Source: Bursaphelenchus xylophilus (Eukaryota; Nematoda; Chromadorea; Rhabditida; Aphelenchoididae). Taken from it: 64,000 bases of DNA. The DNA is taken from assembly GCA_904066235.2 (NCBI GenBank), contig CAJFCV020000004.1, forward strand, positions 930,001 through 994,000, written 5' to 3'. A model generated the notes under the pieces. The model saw only the letters and a list, made by a program, of their open reading frames with translations, was not told the DNA's origin and did not search any database. The translations under genes and the position numbers were made by a program. Each line of letters starts with the position of its first letter. Position 1 is the stretch's first letter. Below are positions 38,180 to 49,200 of the stretch, piece by piece.

Positions 38180-41100
38180 ATGTCGTCAGAAGTCGAGAAT
38201 CCCACAGAAACTGTGGATGAGGAGTTTGAGGTGGCCAACGAGCTGCCTGAGGGCTTTATCGAGGAGCGAGTTCAGGTGGACCGAAGGCGTTTGGAGCAAA
38301 TGATTTTGGGGTCGGATGAGGCTTTGCCAAAAGCTGAAGACTTCTTCGAAGAGGTATAAAATCCCATTTCTACTTTTTTCATTCAATTTTGAGATATTTC
38401 ACAAATTTTTTTACTCAAAAAAATTCGAGTAAAAAAAAATTTTTTGAAATTTTTTTTCAAAAAACCCCAATTTTTAGGTGAAACTCCGCTCCGGAGCGCA
38501 AATCCAATGGCCGTCAAGGCTGAAAATCGGCGCCAAGACAAAGAAGGATCCGTTTGTGAAGATGATTGGCGAAAATGAGCAAGTGAAAGTGGCCAGAGAC
38601 CTGATCACAGCCGTCCTCAAGGTGAAGGTAAGGAAATTCAAATTTCAAAAAAAAATCTAAATTTTGATGACTAATCGGGGTAAAGGTTGAAAAAAAATTT
38701 TAGCACAAAAAAAATTTTTTTGATGACAAAAAAAATTTTTTTTGATGACAAAAAATTTTTTTTCAAATTGAAAAATTTTGAATTTAGAAAGATCGTTTAA
38801 CCCTGAAAATCGAAATCCCCCATGCCGGACATTCCCATGTGATCGGGAGAAGAGGTAAAAACACGCAGGAAATAATGCAAACCACCCGATGTCATATCCA
38901 TTTCCCGGACTCGAACAAGCACGCTGACGCCGAAAAGAATAATCAAGTTTCAATTGCTGGCCCTACAGCTCAAGTGGAGGTCGCCAGATGCAAATTGAGG
39001 GTGAGATTTTTTTCGATTTAAAAAAATTTTTTTTGACATTTTCTTTGACAAAATTTGTTTCATGAAGTGCATAAACACTTTTTCGCTTTCGCACAGTGCA
39101 TTTTGAACCTTTTCCCGCGCTTGTCGCCAAAGCACTGTGCATTTCCCTCTTTTCGCACAGTGCAGACCTCAAAGAAGCCGTTTGCACTGTGCAAATCCCC
39201 AAAAAAGCCGTTTGCACTGTGCAGATTTTTGAGCAAAGCCGCGGCGGAACCGCACAGTGCATTTTGAACCTTTTCCCATTCTTGTCGCAAACGCACGGTG
39301 AATTTCCCTCTTTTCCCACAGTGCAAAACACAAAAAAGCCGTTTGCACTGTGCAAATCCCCACCGCTTTTGCACCGTGCATTTCGTGCGACAATTGTGTC
39401 GCTCTTCGAAAAACCCATTCGCACTGTGCACCCGGCCGAAAAGGTGAGTTTGCACAGTGCATTTTGAACCTTTTCCAGGCTTGTCGCCAACGCACAGTGC
39501 ATTTTAAACTTTTTCCCACGCTTGTCGCCAACGCACAGTGCATGTTGAAGTTTTCCCACACTTGTCGCCAACGCACGGTGCATTTTCCTCTTTTCGCACA
39601 GTGCAAACCACAAAAAAGCCGTTTGCACTGTGCCAATGCACCCCGCCGCTTTTGCACCGTGCATTTCACTTTTTTTTTTGATTTCCGCACCGTGCATTTT
39701 TTTCATTTCCCCAAATTTTTTCGTATATTAGGAAATTTGCCCAGTTACAATCACCGTGACCGCCGACCTGGATCCCTCAACTTTGGGGTGTTTGGAATCC
39801 CATCGAAGAGCTTTAAACCATCCGGATATCACAGTAAATGTTCAACAAATCGCCGCCGGGCAAGTGCAATGGACAATCAAGGCGTCTACGTTTAATCAGC
39901 TGGGAATTTTACAAGTCACGGAGAAAATTCGGGAGCTCAGTGGGTTGAGGGTATGTTTGGAGGTGATCTTTTGGAAGAAAAACAAAATATTTTTTTTTTC
40001 AAAAAAATTTTTTTTTTCAGAAATTTTTTTTCTTCTGATTTTCTTCAAATTTTGCGAAATAGTTTTGGATAGGTCAAGTATTAATTTCTGAAAATTTTAG
40101 CTCATGTTTTTCAGGCTGAGCCGAGTTATTCAACAATCTTAGCAGCCGAAAGACTGGGGAAAATGGGGAGAGCGGTCAGAGATTTTTTTTTGGTTTTACG
40201 GATTTTTTCTCGTGAAAAATAAAAACTTTCCGTACTAAAAAAATTTTAAAAATCAAATTTTTGGCAAATTTGGCATTTTGACTTAAAAATTTCGGAGGTT
40301 TATGCAGAGCGCGAATTATTATAAAAGTTTTTTTCGAATTTCGGCACAAAAAGTTTTATGCCTATTTCTACCGTAGACAGAAATGTTTTCACAAAAAATC
40401 AATTTTTTCCCTGCGAAACTGGCAGCGATATGGCCAAAAAGGTGTTTTTTCTGACCGCTCTCCGCATTTCGCGTACTCTCTCGGCGGCAAAAATCGTTTA
40501 ATATCTCGGCTGTTCCTGCAAAGCGCGGGCTAAAACTTTCAGTAATTGATATGTGTGCTATGTACGACGTGTGTGCCAAATTTGAAGAAAATCTGAATGT
40601 TACACTTGAGGTAGTAGTACATCAAAATTTGAAAAAATTCAAAAAAAATTTTATTTTTTTTTTTTGAAATTCCTCTTAAGTCTTTAGAACGCCTAAATTT
40701 CCACTCTAACCCCTTTTTTCAGACCGGCGACTACTTCTGCCGTTCCATTTTCGAGCTGCGCCCGGCCCTTCTGACCCCCGCCTACGGTCTTTTTGGCCTA
40801 AACACAATCAGATGGATCGCCTTGCACACGAACACTCATATGCAATTCTCACCGCAAGACTCTTTCATCGTCGTTTTGGGCGAGCCTTTGGCCATTTTGA
40901 GTGCGCGCAAATATTTGAGCGGCCTTTTGCCGGTCTCGCTGATCTTCGACAAGCAAGATGTGGCGCAAAACCCCGTGGAGAAGGGTTTTATCCGCCGGGT
41001 GGAGGACGAATTTAACGTGAAAATCACGGAGAAACCGAAAAGTGGAGGGGTTGGCCTGGAAAGTGTAGGTTTTACGGTTCAAAGCGACTTTTTTGGGCGA

Positions 41101-43191
41101 TTTTTGGGATGAAATGTGGGAAAATCGATAAAAAATCTCAGTTATTGGCCAAAATTGATATTAATTTTGATTTTTCAAAAATGAATATTAAATTCTACAG
41201 TATTTCCATCGATTTTAAAAAGAAAACCTACTGAAAATTTCTATTTTTCCCTTTCCAACTTACCCTTGTCATGTACAATATCAAAGACCCCAATATTTGT
41301 CAAAAATCAAGCTCCATAGGTATTCCTAGACCTCTAAAATCATTTTTTGTTATATTTCTGACCTTTCTCAACCATTTCCCAGCTGTAGATACCCTTACAA
41401 GCCCTTGAAACACTATGCCAAAAATTGCGGGAAACCCAAAATTTGAATTTTTGTCACTAAATTTGGCCAAAATGGAGACCCGATAAGATTGTAAAAATAT
41501 TATCTTCAGTTATTTTTGATCCGCACGCACGAAGCGAACCTCAGCGCGGCTTATCATGTCCGTCAACTAATCCTCAACGAGCCCGCCGAAAACATCCCGG
41601 ATGACTATGAATTCATGAAGGATATGCTGCAGTAAGACCTCAATTACCTAGATTTTATGTGGTTCGAAAATTTTCAGACAAATCAAGCAGCCGAATGAGC
41701 AAAATATCTTGAAGCCCCCACCAGGCATCCCAATTCCATTATTTTCGCAATCTGTCAACTTTAATATGGTAAGTTGAGTTTGGAATTGGTATTTACAGTA
41801 ACAAGGGGGTGTTATCTTTGATTTACAATCCTTTTTCCCAAGTTTTGAAACCATTTTCATATTGAAAATTTGAAAAAAAAAGTTATCAAAATATAATTTT
41901 TGATGACTAAAGTGATATCAGGTATATCTCAAAGCTCGATAAACGTCAATTTGCAATATTTACAGTGGATTTACTATACAATATCTACTTTCAGATACGT
42001 GAACCTCCAGATTCCCCAGACCCGAAGGAGTCACCAATAGCACATTCTCTTCTGGCGGGTGTCAAGAGCCTAAATTTGAATAAAAAGTAAGTAAAAAGTG
42101 AAAATTTGGGTGGAAATTGAGTGGAACTGAAAGGCCAGGGTAAAATACGAGCTGAAAAGCATGTTATTAATCGAACATCAAGACATTTTTTTAGCAAAAC
42201 AGCTTAAAAACCGTCTATTTCAGTGATATTTGGAGGACCCCGGGGTTCGAGCGTCAGCAAAGTCGCCAACGCAACGAATCCAGTTCAAATGAAAGTGCAA
42301 ATACCTCAGCTCCCCGCCAAGTGGAAGGCCAGAGTCCCTGGCACACTGGCGGATTCAGCTCCTCGCTGCCGGCCAACATTTTGCGCGCCGACCTCAAGGA
42401 GATCTGGGACAAGGACGGCGAAAAGTTTGGTGAGATTTTTTGCCAACTACTGTAAGATTGGGGCGAAAGTTGATGTCGGAGATTGTAAAGGGATGTCTGA
42501 AGTATAATAAACGAGGTTTAGATCAATCCCAACGCAAGGCCGACCAAGGCTACAACCAGTCAATGAGTGCCGGCCAAAAACCGTTGGCTTCGGTGAGGGA
42601 GGAGGACGAATTGAGCGATTACAACCACTCCAACAGCTCCAATTTCTCGGGATCCCCGTTGAATCGAACCGGCACACAGAACACAATGCCTCAGCGGCGA
42701 TCGCTGCTCCAGTCCAACTTCAATCAATCGCTGACGCAAGGTTTTAACCAATCGGCGAACGCGTTTTTCGACTCGACCGCCTCCTCTTTGGGCTCCGATA
42801 TGAACTGGGACATTCGGTATCACACGGATCCGCAAAGTGTGCTGGCACAAGTGGGATGTGCCGAATATTTGCAGCAATTCAGAGAGCAGGAGGTAAAAGG
42901 GTTGAGGAGATATAAGCAAATATATTTTAGGGCATTAGTCGCCTAGTGTAATATAAATCCGGTCATTTTCTAGATTGATATGCAAGCATTCCTCTTGCTG
43001 GATGAGCACAACCTCAAAGACATTGGTGTGAACACTATGGGCGCCAGGAAGAAGATTTACAACGCAATTCTAAGTAAGAACTGAGCGATATTATCCATGA
43101 TGTCTGATATCGCCAAAACTCAAAAGTTTTTCGAAAAACTCTCATTTCAGAACTACGGGACTCGGCGGAACGGCAAGGATATAGAATCTAA
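38180..43191 (+). CDS. bcc-1: Bicaudal-C RNA-binding protein (KH and SAM domains)
   Basis: Twelve exons (38,180-38,353; 38,478-38,627; 38,788-39,000; 39,732-39,950; 40,723-41,064; 41,510-41,631; 41,678-41,768; 41,995-42,086; 42,224-42,429; 42,522-42,892; 42,974-43,073; 43,151-43,191) encode 706 residues with every phase closing. The N-terminus ERVQVDRRRLEQMI and WPSRLKIGAKTKKDP are BicC signatures. A KH domain has the GRRG loop (128-131) followed by TRCHIHFPDSNKH. KH-like segments follow through about residue 440. A Ser/Asn/Gln-rich linker (about 490-630) precedes a C-terminal SAM domain (about 635-695, LAQVGCAEYLQQF...LLLDEHNLKDIG). BicC binds mRNAs, and the SAM domain polymerises it to recruit silencing machinery. 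At 706 residues it is shorter than fly or human homologs. Introns 3 and 4 are loaded with repeats. Confidence 0.93.
39085..39690. repeat. GCACNGTGC array in BicC intron 3
   Basis: About 25 GCACNGTGC sites with CTTGTCGCCAACGCACAGTG and AAAAAAGCCGTTTGCACTGT spacers. The left edge ATGAAGTGCATAAACACTTT resembles the terminal repeat of elements at 1,497 and 8,316. No right inverted arm is recognised, so the element may be truncated. Confidence 0.85.
40090..40615. mobile_element. AAGTGCGACG-family copy in BicC intron 4
   Basis: Contains GGGGAGAGCGGTCAGAGATT, then in opposite orientation CTGACCGCTCTCCGCATTTC and GCAAAGCGCGGGCTAAAACT. The right edge ATCTGAATGTTACACTTGAG is a diverged terminal repeat. 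The element is about 500 bp and inserted in sense-neutral intron sequence. Confidence 0.6.
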
Positions 43192-43693
43192 ACGCCTCAG
43201 GAGAGCATTTCCAACTTTTCATTCAGTGATATTCCCCATAAACCGGCGATTTTATAAAATTATTTACTGAAAACTGCAAGAAACGGAGAAATCGAATGAA
43301 TATAGACAGTGTTGGAGTTGTAACTCGACAAGAAGAGAAACTGGGACATGCGTTTCGAGGTGCGCATGCTGTTTCCGGTGTAGATCGAAGCCTCTTGGAA
43401 AGTGATCCCGCGCAATTGATTATAAAGGTATATGATTTTGAGGAGTTCTATGGGTTGGAAGGCATCGTATGTACATTCTATGATACATATTGTGTAAGTA
43501 CATTGTGTGTTCTACACTTCTAGGCCAATGGAAGTTGATTAGAGGGAAAGAAATAGGGAGAAAACAAAGAAAAAGTATCAACAATATATTGGAGTAGATG
43601 ACGACGAAAAAAAGGTTAATATCGCTTGCTATTCGAGAGGAATCGCTGGAAAATCATTTGTAAAACTCGCAATAGACCTTATCCTCTCAGTCA
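43192..43693. other. Convergent 3' region of BicC and LGG-2
   Basis: The two genes converge here. A 75-codon frame at 43,296-43,523 (+) has no recognisable family and probably lies in the BicC 3' UTR. No clear AATAAA was noted. Confidence 0.45.
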
Positions 43694-44175
43694 TCATCCA
43701 AAAGCGGGCTGACTCGCGTATACTAGATACAAAAATCCGTCTTGTTCCTGCTCCATCTGATAGACCTGTTGGACGGTCATGGAATTGCTGACAATCGACT
43801 TCTCGTTCATCAGCAAAAAGAACGCTTGATCGGGATGCAAATGCAGACGACGGCGGACGATCTGCATCAGCTCGGCGACGGTAATATGGCCGGGCACCAG
43901 GTATTTGGACTTGTCCAACAACGGCAAGCTCTTCTCGCCCTCGAAACGCTCGATAATGATTGGAACCTTGTCGGGCTGTTGTCGGCGGATCTCTTCCACC
44001 ATGCGCATGCGTTCATCTGCAAAATACGACAGATAAGATCAAGAGTTTCGATCAATATCCGCTAATCTCTTCGCTTTTCGGGTTTGATACCTAAACCAAG
44101 AAAAAACGGGTCAAAACCAAACTTACTCAGGCTCTTGCGCTCTTTGAAAGAAGGAATAAATCCATTACCCGACAT
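43694..44175 (-). CDS. lgg-2: Atg8/LC3-family autophagy protein
   Basis: Two exons on the minus strand (44,175-44,127; 44,016-43,694) encode 123 residues. It starts MSGNGFIPSFKERKSL and continues VEEIRRQQPDKVPIIIERF, KYLVPGHITVAELMQIVRRR and VYASQPAFG. These match the LC3-type LGG-2 rather than GABARAP-type LGG-1. The chain ends directly at Gly123, so the lipidation glycine is exposed without Atg4 trimming. The product is conjugated to phosphatidylethanolamine on autophagosome membranes. A TTTTCAG acceptor ending at 44,215 (minus sense) lies 39 bases upstream of the ATG, fitting trans-splicing. It is divergent with the SPCS3 gene. Confidence 0.94.
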
Positions 44176-44739
44176 GGTTTCACCAAATATGTCAAGTAAA
44201 CAAAGATTTATGGCCTGAAAACACAAATTTTAAGGAGTGATATTATCCATGAGCCAAGAAATTTCAAAACTCGCAGAATCACTAATAAACATTGATTGCA
44301 AGGGAAAAAACACATTTACTACAAAAACAACATCGATAATCGCCCCATCCAACGGTAAGGGGTCATGAAGAAGATCGGTTTTCCGTCGGTGTTCTGAAAT
44401 CGCACGGAAAACCTCATGACTTCACCAGAAGGAACCGGCCCAGAACCCTACTACACATTCGACCCAACGAAACCCGACCATATGACCCGTCTCGAGCCCT
44501 TCACATGACACTCTCTCGGCTCTTCTGCTCCTTCTTTTATTTTTTCGATTTTCTGCCGAAAAAGCGAACACTTGACCCGAAGACAGCTGATGTGTCAACT
44601 CTCACACGCCGCAGTTCGCGTTCGTGGGCGCGCAGCTCGCGCCCAATTTTAGACGTCAGTTTAGGCGCTGAGACGTGGAGCTTTGGTCCAATAGCTCCAG
44701 TTGATAGTCTTGAAGAGTAGTTGGGTGTAGATCAGCGAG
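44176..44739. promoter_or_regulatory. Divergent promoter region, lgg-2 / SPCS3
   Basis: 564 bp between two divergent starts. Contains TCACATGA at 44,501-44,508 (an E-box/M-box form), a G/C-rich block CGTTCGTGGGCGCGCAGCTC followed by GCGCCCAATTTT about 100 bp from the SPCS3 ATG, and an inverted TCATGGATAATA word near 44,240. Promoter function is inferred from position. Confidence 0.55.
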
Positions 44740-45553
44740 ATGCATTCGTTTTTGTCTCGATTAAACGCGTTGTTCACCTTCTTGTCGTCCGTTCTTGCCG
44801 CCGCCACTGCCCTGGTCTTCATTCAGACGCTCTTCCTCAACTACACCGTTCCAATTGATGTGAAAGTGGAGAATGTTAAATTGTAAGTTGTTTATGTTTG
44901 GTTTTTTTATATTTAGACGAAAAATTACGAGTTTTGGGGCAAAAAGCTTGTCATGGATAATGTCGCAGAAGACTTGTCGATTATGCTAATAATTGGCGAT
45001 AATTTAGGAAGCCAATTCGTGATGTGACTGGGAAAAGCGATATCGCAACCGCCGGCTTCCATTTACACGCCGATCTCACTCCGATTTTCAACTGGAATGT
45101 GCGACTTGCCTACGTCTGGCTGCAAGCCGAATATGCGACCGAAGAAAGGGTAAATCTTGAATTTTTTCGGTTTCAGCGTTTAGATTAGTATATTTTCTTC
45201 ATTATCAGCAAGACTTGGACTATCTTGCGACTACTTTCGACATTTTTTGGGCGATTTTTCGGCAACCCCCCTAAACTGCCTTGTATAATATAAAATTTCC
45301 GATTTTTTAGCCGATCAATCAGCTGATCATCTGGGACACGTACCTCAAACGTTTCGAGGACACCGTGTTGAACCGAAAAATCGCCAAACCCCCAATCTCG
45401 AATCAGTTCGTCGACTATGGCAACAATTTGCGCGGGAGAAACGTCACCTTCACCTTGCACTGGACCGTTGTGCCGAACGCGGGCTGGCTGAGAAATGTGC
45501 TGGATCAAGAGGGCTCAACTTCCGTCCGGCTTCCACTCGAATACAACTGGTAG
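44740..45553 (+). CDS. spcs-3: Signal peptidase complex subunit 3 (SPC22/23)
   Basis: Three exons (44,740-44,882; 45,008-45,149; 45,311-45,553) encode 175 residues, close to the usual 180. MHSFLSRLNALFTF opens an N-terminal membrane anchor (about 10-33, LSSVLAAATALVFIQTLFLN). The lumenal domain shows DLTPIFNWNVRLAYVWLQAEY, VLNRKIAKPP, YGNNLRGRNVTFTLHW and NAGWLRNV, all typical of SPC22/23. It is an essential subunit of the ER signal peptidase. AATAAA at about 45,619. Confidence 0.95.
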
Positions 45554-46210
45554 ACGCCGTGGGAAAGCGTTAATTCGATCAAGACCATCTAAAGTTATAT
45601 TTATTGTTAAGTGTTTGTAATAAACCGGGTTAAAGTTTGGAGTTTTGGGCCTACAAAGTGCTTTTTTTTTGCAAAGCCACTGGAGATTCGTTTTGTTTTT
45701 ACTTTACCACATTTTGCACGGTGCAAAGGCAAGGAATTGCACAGTGCAAAGTGAACTTTTGTTTTCGCACAGTGCGCGCCGCAAAATTTATTCTAGCGAT
45801 GTGCACTGTGCAGAGAAAGTCAAGGTGCGAGCGACAGCCCGAAAAAGCCTATTGCACAGTGCAAACAACAAATTGCACAGTGCAAAGTGAACTTTTATTT
45901 TTGCACAGTGCATGTCGCAAAATTTATCCTAGCGACTTGCACTGTGCAGAAAAAGTCAGGGTGCGAGCGACAGCCCGAAAAAGCCTATTGCACAGTGCAA
46001 AAAGCAGCAAATTGCACAGTGCAAAGTGAACTTCTATTTTCGCACAGTGCATGTCGCAAAAAAGACCGTTTTCCCTATAAGGCAATAGTTTCAAACCGGT
46101 GATCACAAGCTCTTTAACAGACGGAAAAAACATTAAACATTCCTCGTTAATTTAACCGTATTAATTTACTAACATTGTAAAATAAACAACTTTAATTTCA
46201 CTCCAAATTC
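45554..46210. repeat. 3' region with GCACNGTGC array (45,712-46,062)
   Basis: About 15 GCACNGTGC sites in three units of the GTCGCTCGCACCCTGACTTT type (here inverted, AAAGTCAGGGTGCGAGCGAC), each followed by AGCCCGAAAAAGCCTATTGC. No terminal inverted arms are recognised. It lies between the converging SPCS3 and TFIP11 genes. Confidence 0.8.
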
Positions 46211-49200
46211 TCATAGATCCATTTGAAGGAGCTGAGGAATGGAAACGGGCATCCAATCTCTGGTCACATTGTCCATACAAAATATGGCGGTACTGTCGAA
46301 ATAAATGTTCCTGCTGCCTAGGTTGTAGATCTGCCGTCCTTGTTCTGATTTGATCGGGACGAAAACCAGTCCTCGCTCTCTGGCGATCTGTTCAATATGG
46401 CCTCGAAGAGTTCTTTGGTTGATAGTGACAGAATTTGTGTCCACCACCGGTTCGTCGTATGTTCGCTGAGGCTGTGCGAATTGGGAAGCGGAGAAGTCTT
46501 CGTAGCTGGCCAGTTTGATCAAGGGCTCGCCGCGCTTGGCCTGACCCAACGCCTTCACGGCTCGGGCGAATTCGGCTAAAAAAGTCAAATCACAAAAAAA
46601 AATCAAAAGCAAAAAAGTCAGTTCGTCAAGTCGCTGGAATGATTTTTGGCGTTTGCACTGTGCAGAAAAAGTCAGGGTGCGAGCGATAACCCAAAAAAGC
46701 CTATTGCACTGTGCAAAAAGCCAAAAATTGCACAGTGCAAAGTGAACTTTTGTTTTCGCACAGTGCATGTCGCGGAAATCACTAATCGGCGACACGCACT
46801 GTGCGAAAACAAAAGTTCTCTTCGCACTGTGCAATTTCTTGCTTTTTGCACCGTGCAATAGGCTTTTTTTGGGCTGTCGCTCGCACCCTAATTTTTTCTG
46901 CGCAGTGTAAACGCAAAAAAAAAAAAACTGGCAGCATTTCTGGCGGACAATCAGTCCGTCGGAAAAATAATGAGCACTCTGTCGGATCGAAAATCGCATC
47001 GCCGGCGAGAAAATGAATTGCGTCGCGGCAAAATCAAATTGCTTTTCACTTCAGCGACAAGACACAATTCATTTTCTCGGCGGTGATGCGATTTTCGATG
47101 CGACAGAGTTCTTATTATTTTCCCGACACACTGATAAAGCTCATTATTTTCCCGACACACTGACAATATCAACTTTTCCTTACTCTGAATTGGAGGCCAC
47201 TGATGCAGCTCCTGGGGTACTCTTCCTTTCCATTCTCGGTAATAATTCGCGACTTCCGGCACAATAATGCCCGGATCTCCCGGGACTTGCAACCAATCGA
47301 ACAATAAATTGTACCACTAAACAAGTAAATTATTCGGCAATCAAACATACCCTTGAGAAAAAGTTTCTGGTTAGGATGCGGCAAATGACGTCATCTTGAA
47401 GTAGCCCTCTCCAGGCCAGCAACACATTGAATTCCTCGTACTTCTGCAAAAAAAGAGTCATGATGAAAAAGTAAAATAAAAAATGCTTACCTTGTTCTGC
47501 AAAGGATTGATATTCATGTTGAACAAGCTGGATTCGAGCTTCGGGACAATGTTGGCATCCAAGAAATCTCTCATGTGTTTCTTGCTGAACACTTTGCCCC
47601 AGGGCTTAATCACCGTCAGCGCTCTGAAGAACGAGCATTAGTATTTTCACAAAGTCCATAGACATTTTTTCGCTTTCGCATGGTGAATTTTGAACTTTTT
47701 CCCACGCTTGTCGTCAACGCACAGCGCATTTTCTTTTTTGCGCACAGTGCAAAACATAAAAAAGCCGTTTGCACTGTGCAAATTTTGAGCAAAGCCGCGG
47801 CGCGCGCGGCGGAACCGCACAGTGCAAACGGCTTTTTTGTGGTTTGCACTGTGCGTTGGCGGCAAGCGTGGGAAAAAACGGGTTCGAGATGCACTGTGCG
47901 ATCCGCCGCGGCTTTCCTCAAAAATCTGCACAGTGCAAACGACTTTCTTTGGAGTTTGCATTGCGCGAAAAGAAAAAATGCACTGTGCGTTGGCGACAAG
48001 CGTGGGAAAAGGTTCCAGATGTCGTGAAAACGCCGCGAAAAAAAGGTACAAACGCCATCTTGCACCGTGCATTTCACTTTTTTCTTCAGGTTCCATTGTA
48101 GATCGAAAAAATTTTTCCGGATCTTTCTGCCCAACAACCATTAAAAAAAAATTTTTTTTCTAGAATACAAGATTCAACGTGAAAAACAAAACCTACGACA
48201 AGTCGGTGGGGATCCACCTTCTCAGCGCAATGCCCATTTTCTGTCGGACATTACTGTAGACATCGAGCAGTCGATGGCCGAGCATTTCGTTCCACGGGAT
48301 CAGCCATTCGTCGAGCGGGATCTCATCCGTCACTGGGTTCCATTCGGCGACCTTTTCCTCAATCTTGGGCAGGATCAACTGATCAAACATGTTGTCCACC
48401 ATCCAGGGCGGCAACAGCGACGACCACGAGGCCAGAACGGAGTTCATTTGGGGCGAATTGGTGCGTGCGTCCCATCGGAGGACCGCTCTTCGCATCTGGG
48501 GCATCCATCCCTCCCAGAGGAGCAGATCGAAGGTGGGGATCGCGCGGTTCTCGTGCTTGTTCTCCTCCAAGACGCCCCGATTCCCCATGGACAGAAGCTT
48601 TTTCCAGTCCAGCATCTCATCGTAGCCGTACAGGTTCATCTCCGGGTCCAACGGGTCCCAGCGGGAGAAGAAGCGAGTGATCTAAAGACAGAATACAAAT
48701 CGTATATTGCACTTACCATGGGCAGGACCTTGAATTGGATGACCGCTTCGATATTGAAAAGCTTCGATTCGGCCGAATATTCCGCATTCAGCTGGTAGAA
48801 AAGGCGTTTGTAGTGTTCTAACGGCTCCACTCCATGTTCCACATGATCAAATCTATAAAAAAAATTCAGTTTTTTACATGAAGCCACAATTGGTGAAACT
48901 GAGAAATATTATTTTTCTTGCATTTAAATTTTGAAATGACGTTAATCGAGGGCGTTGAGTTCAAAAAACATACTCGTTTTTTCTGATCGTTACTTTTTTT
49001 CTTAAGTAGTACTGTAAAGCAGTAATTTTTCAAATTTTTTCAACAAACACCCGACCTAGTGGTTTTCGACAGTGCTGATTTCAAAAATGACATTCATTTT
49101 TTCTGACCGTTACTTTTTTTTTTCTTAAGTAGTACTTTAAAGTAGTAATTTTTCCAATTTTTTCAACAAACACTCGATTTAGGGGTTTATGATAGTGCTG

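Noticed and set aside
42223..42507. 94-codon frame MIFGGPRGSS...
   Set aside because: Out-of-frame reading of BicC exon 9; the correct phase continues the BicC protein.
43296..43523. 75-codon frame between BicC and lgg-2
   Set aside because: Lies in the 3' region right after the BicC stop; no family or splice support.
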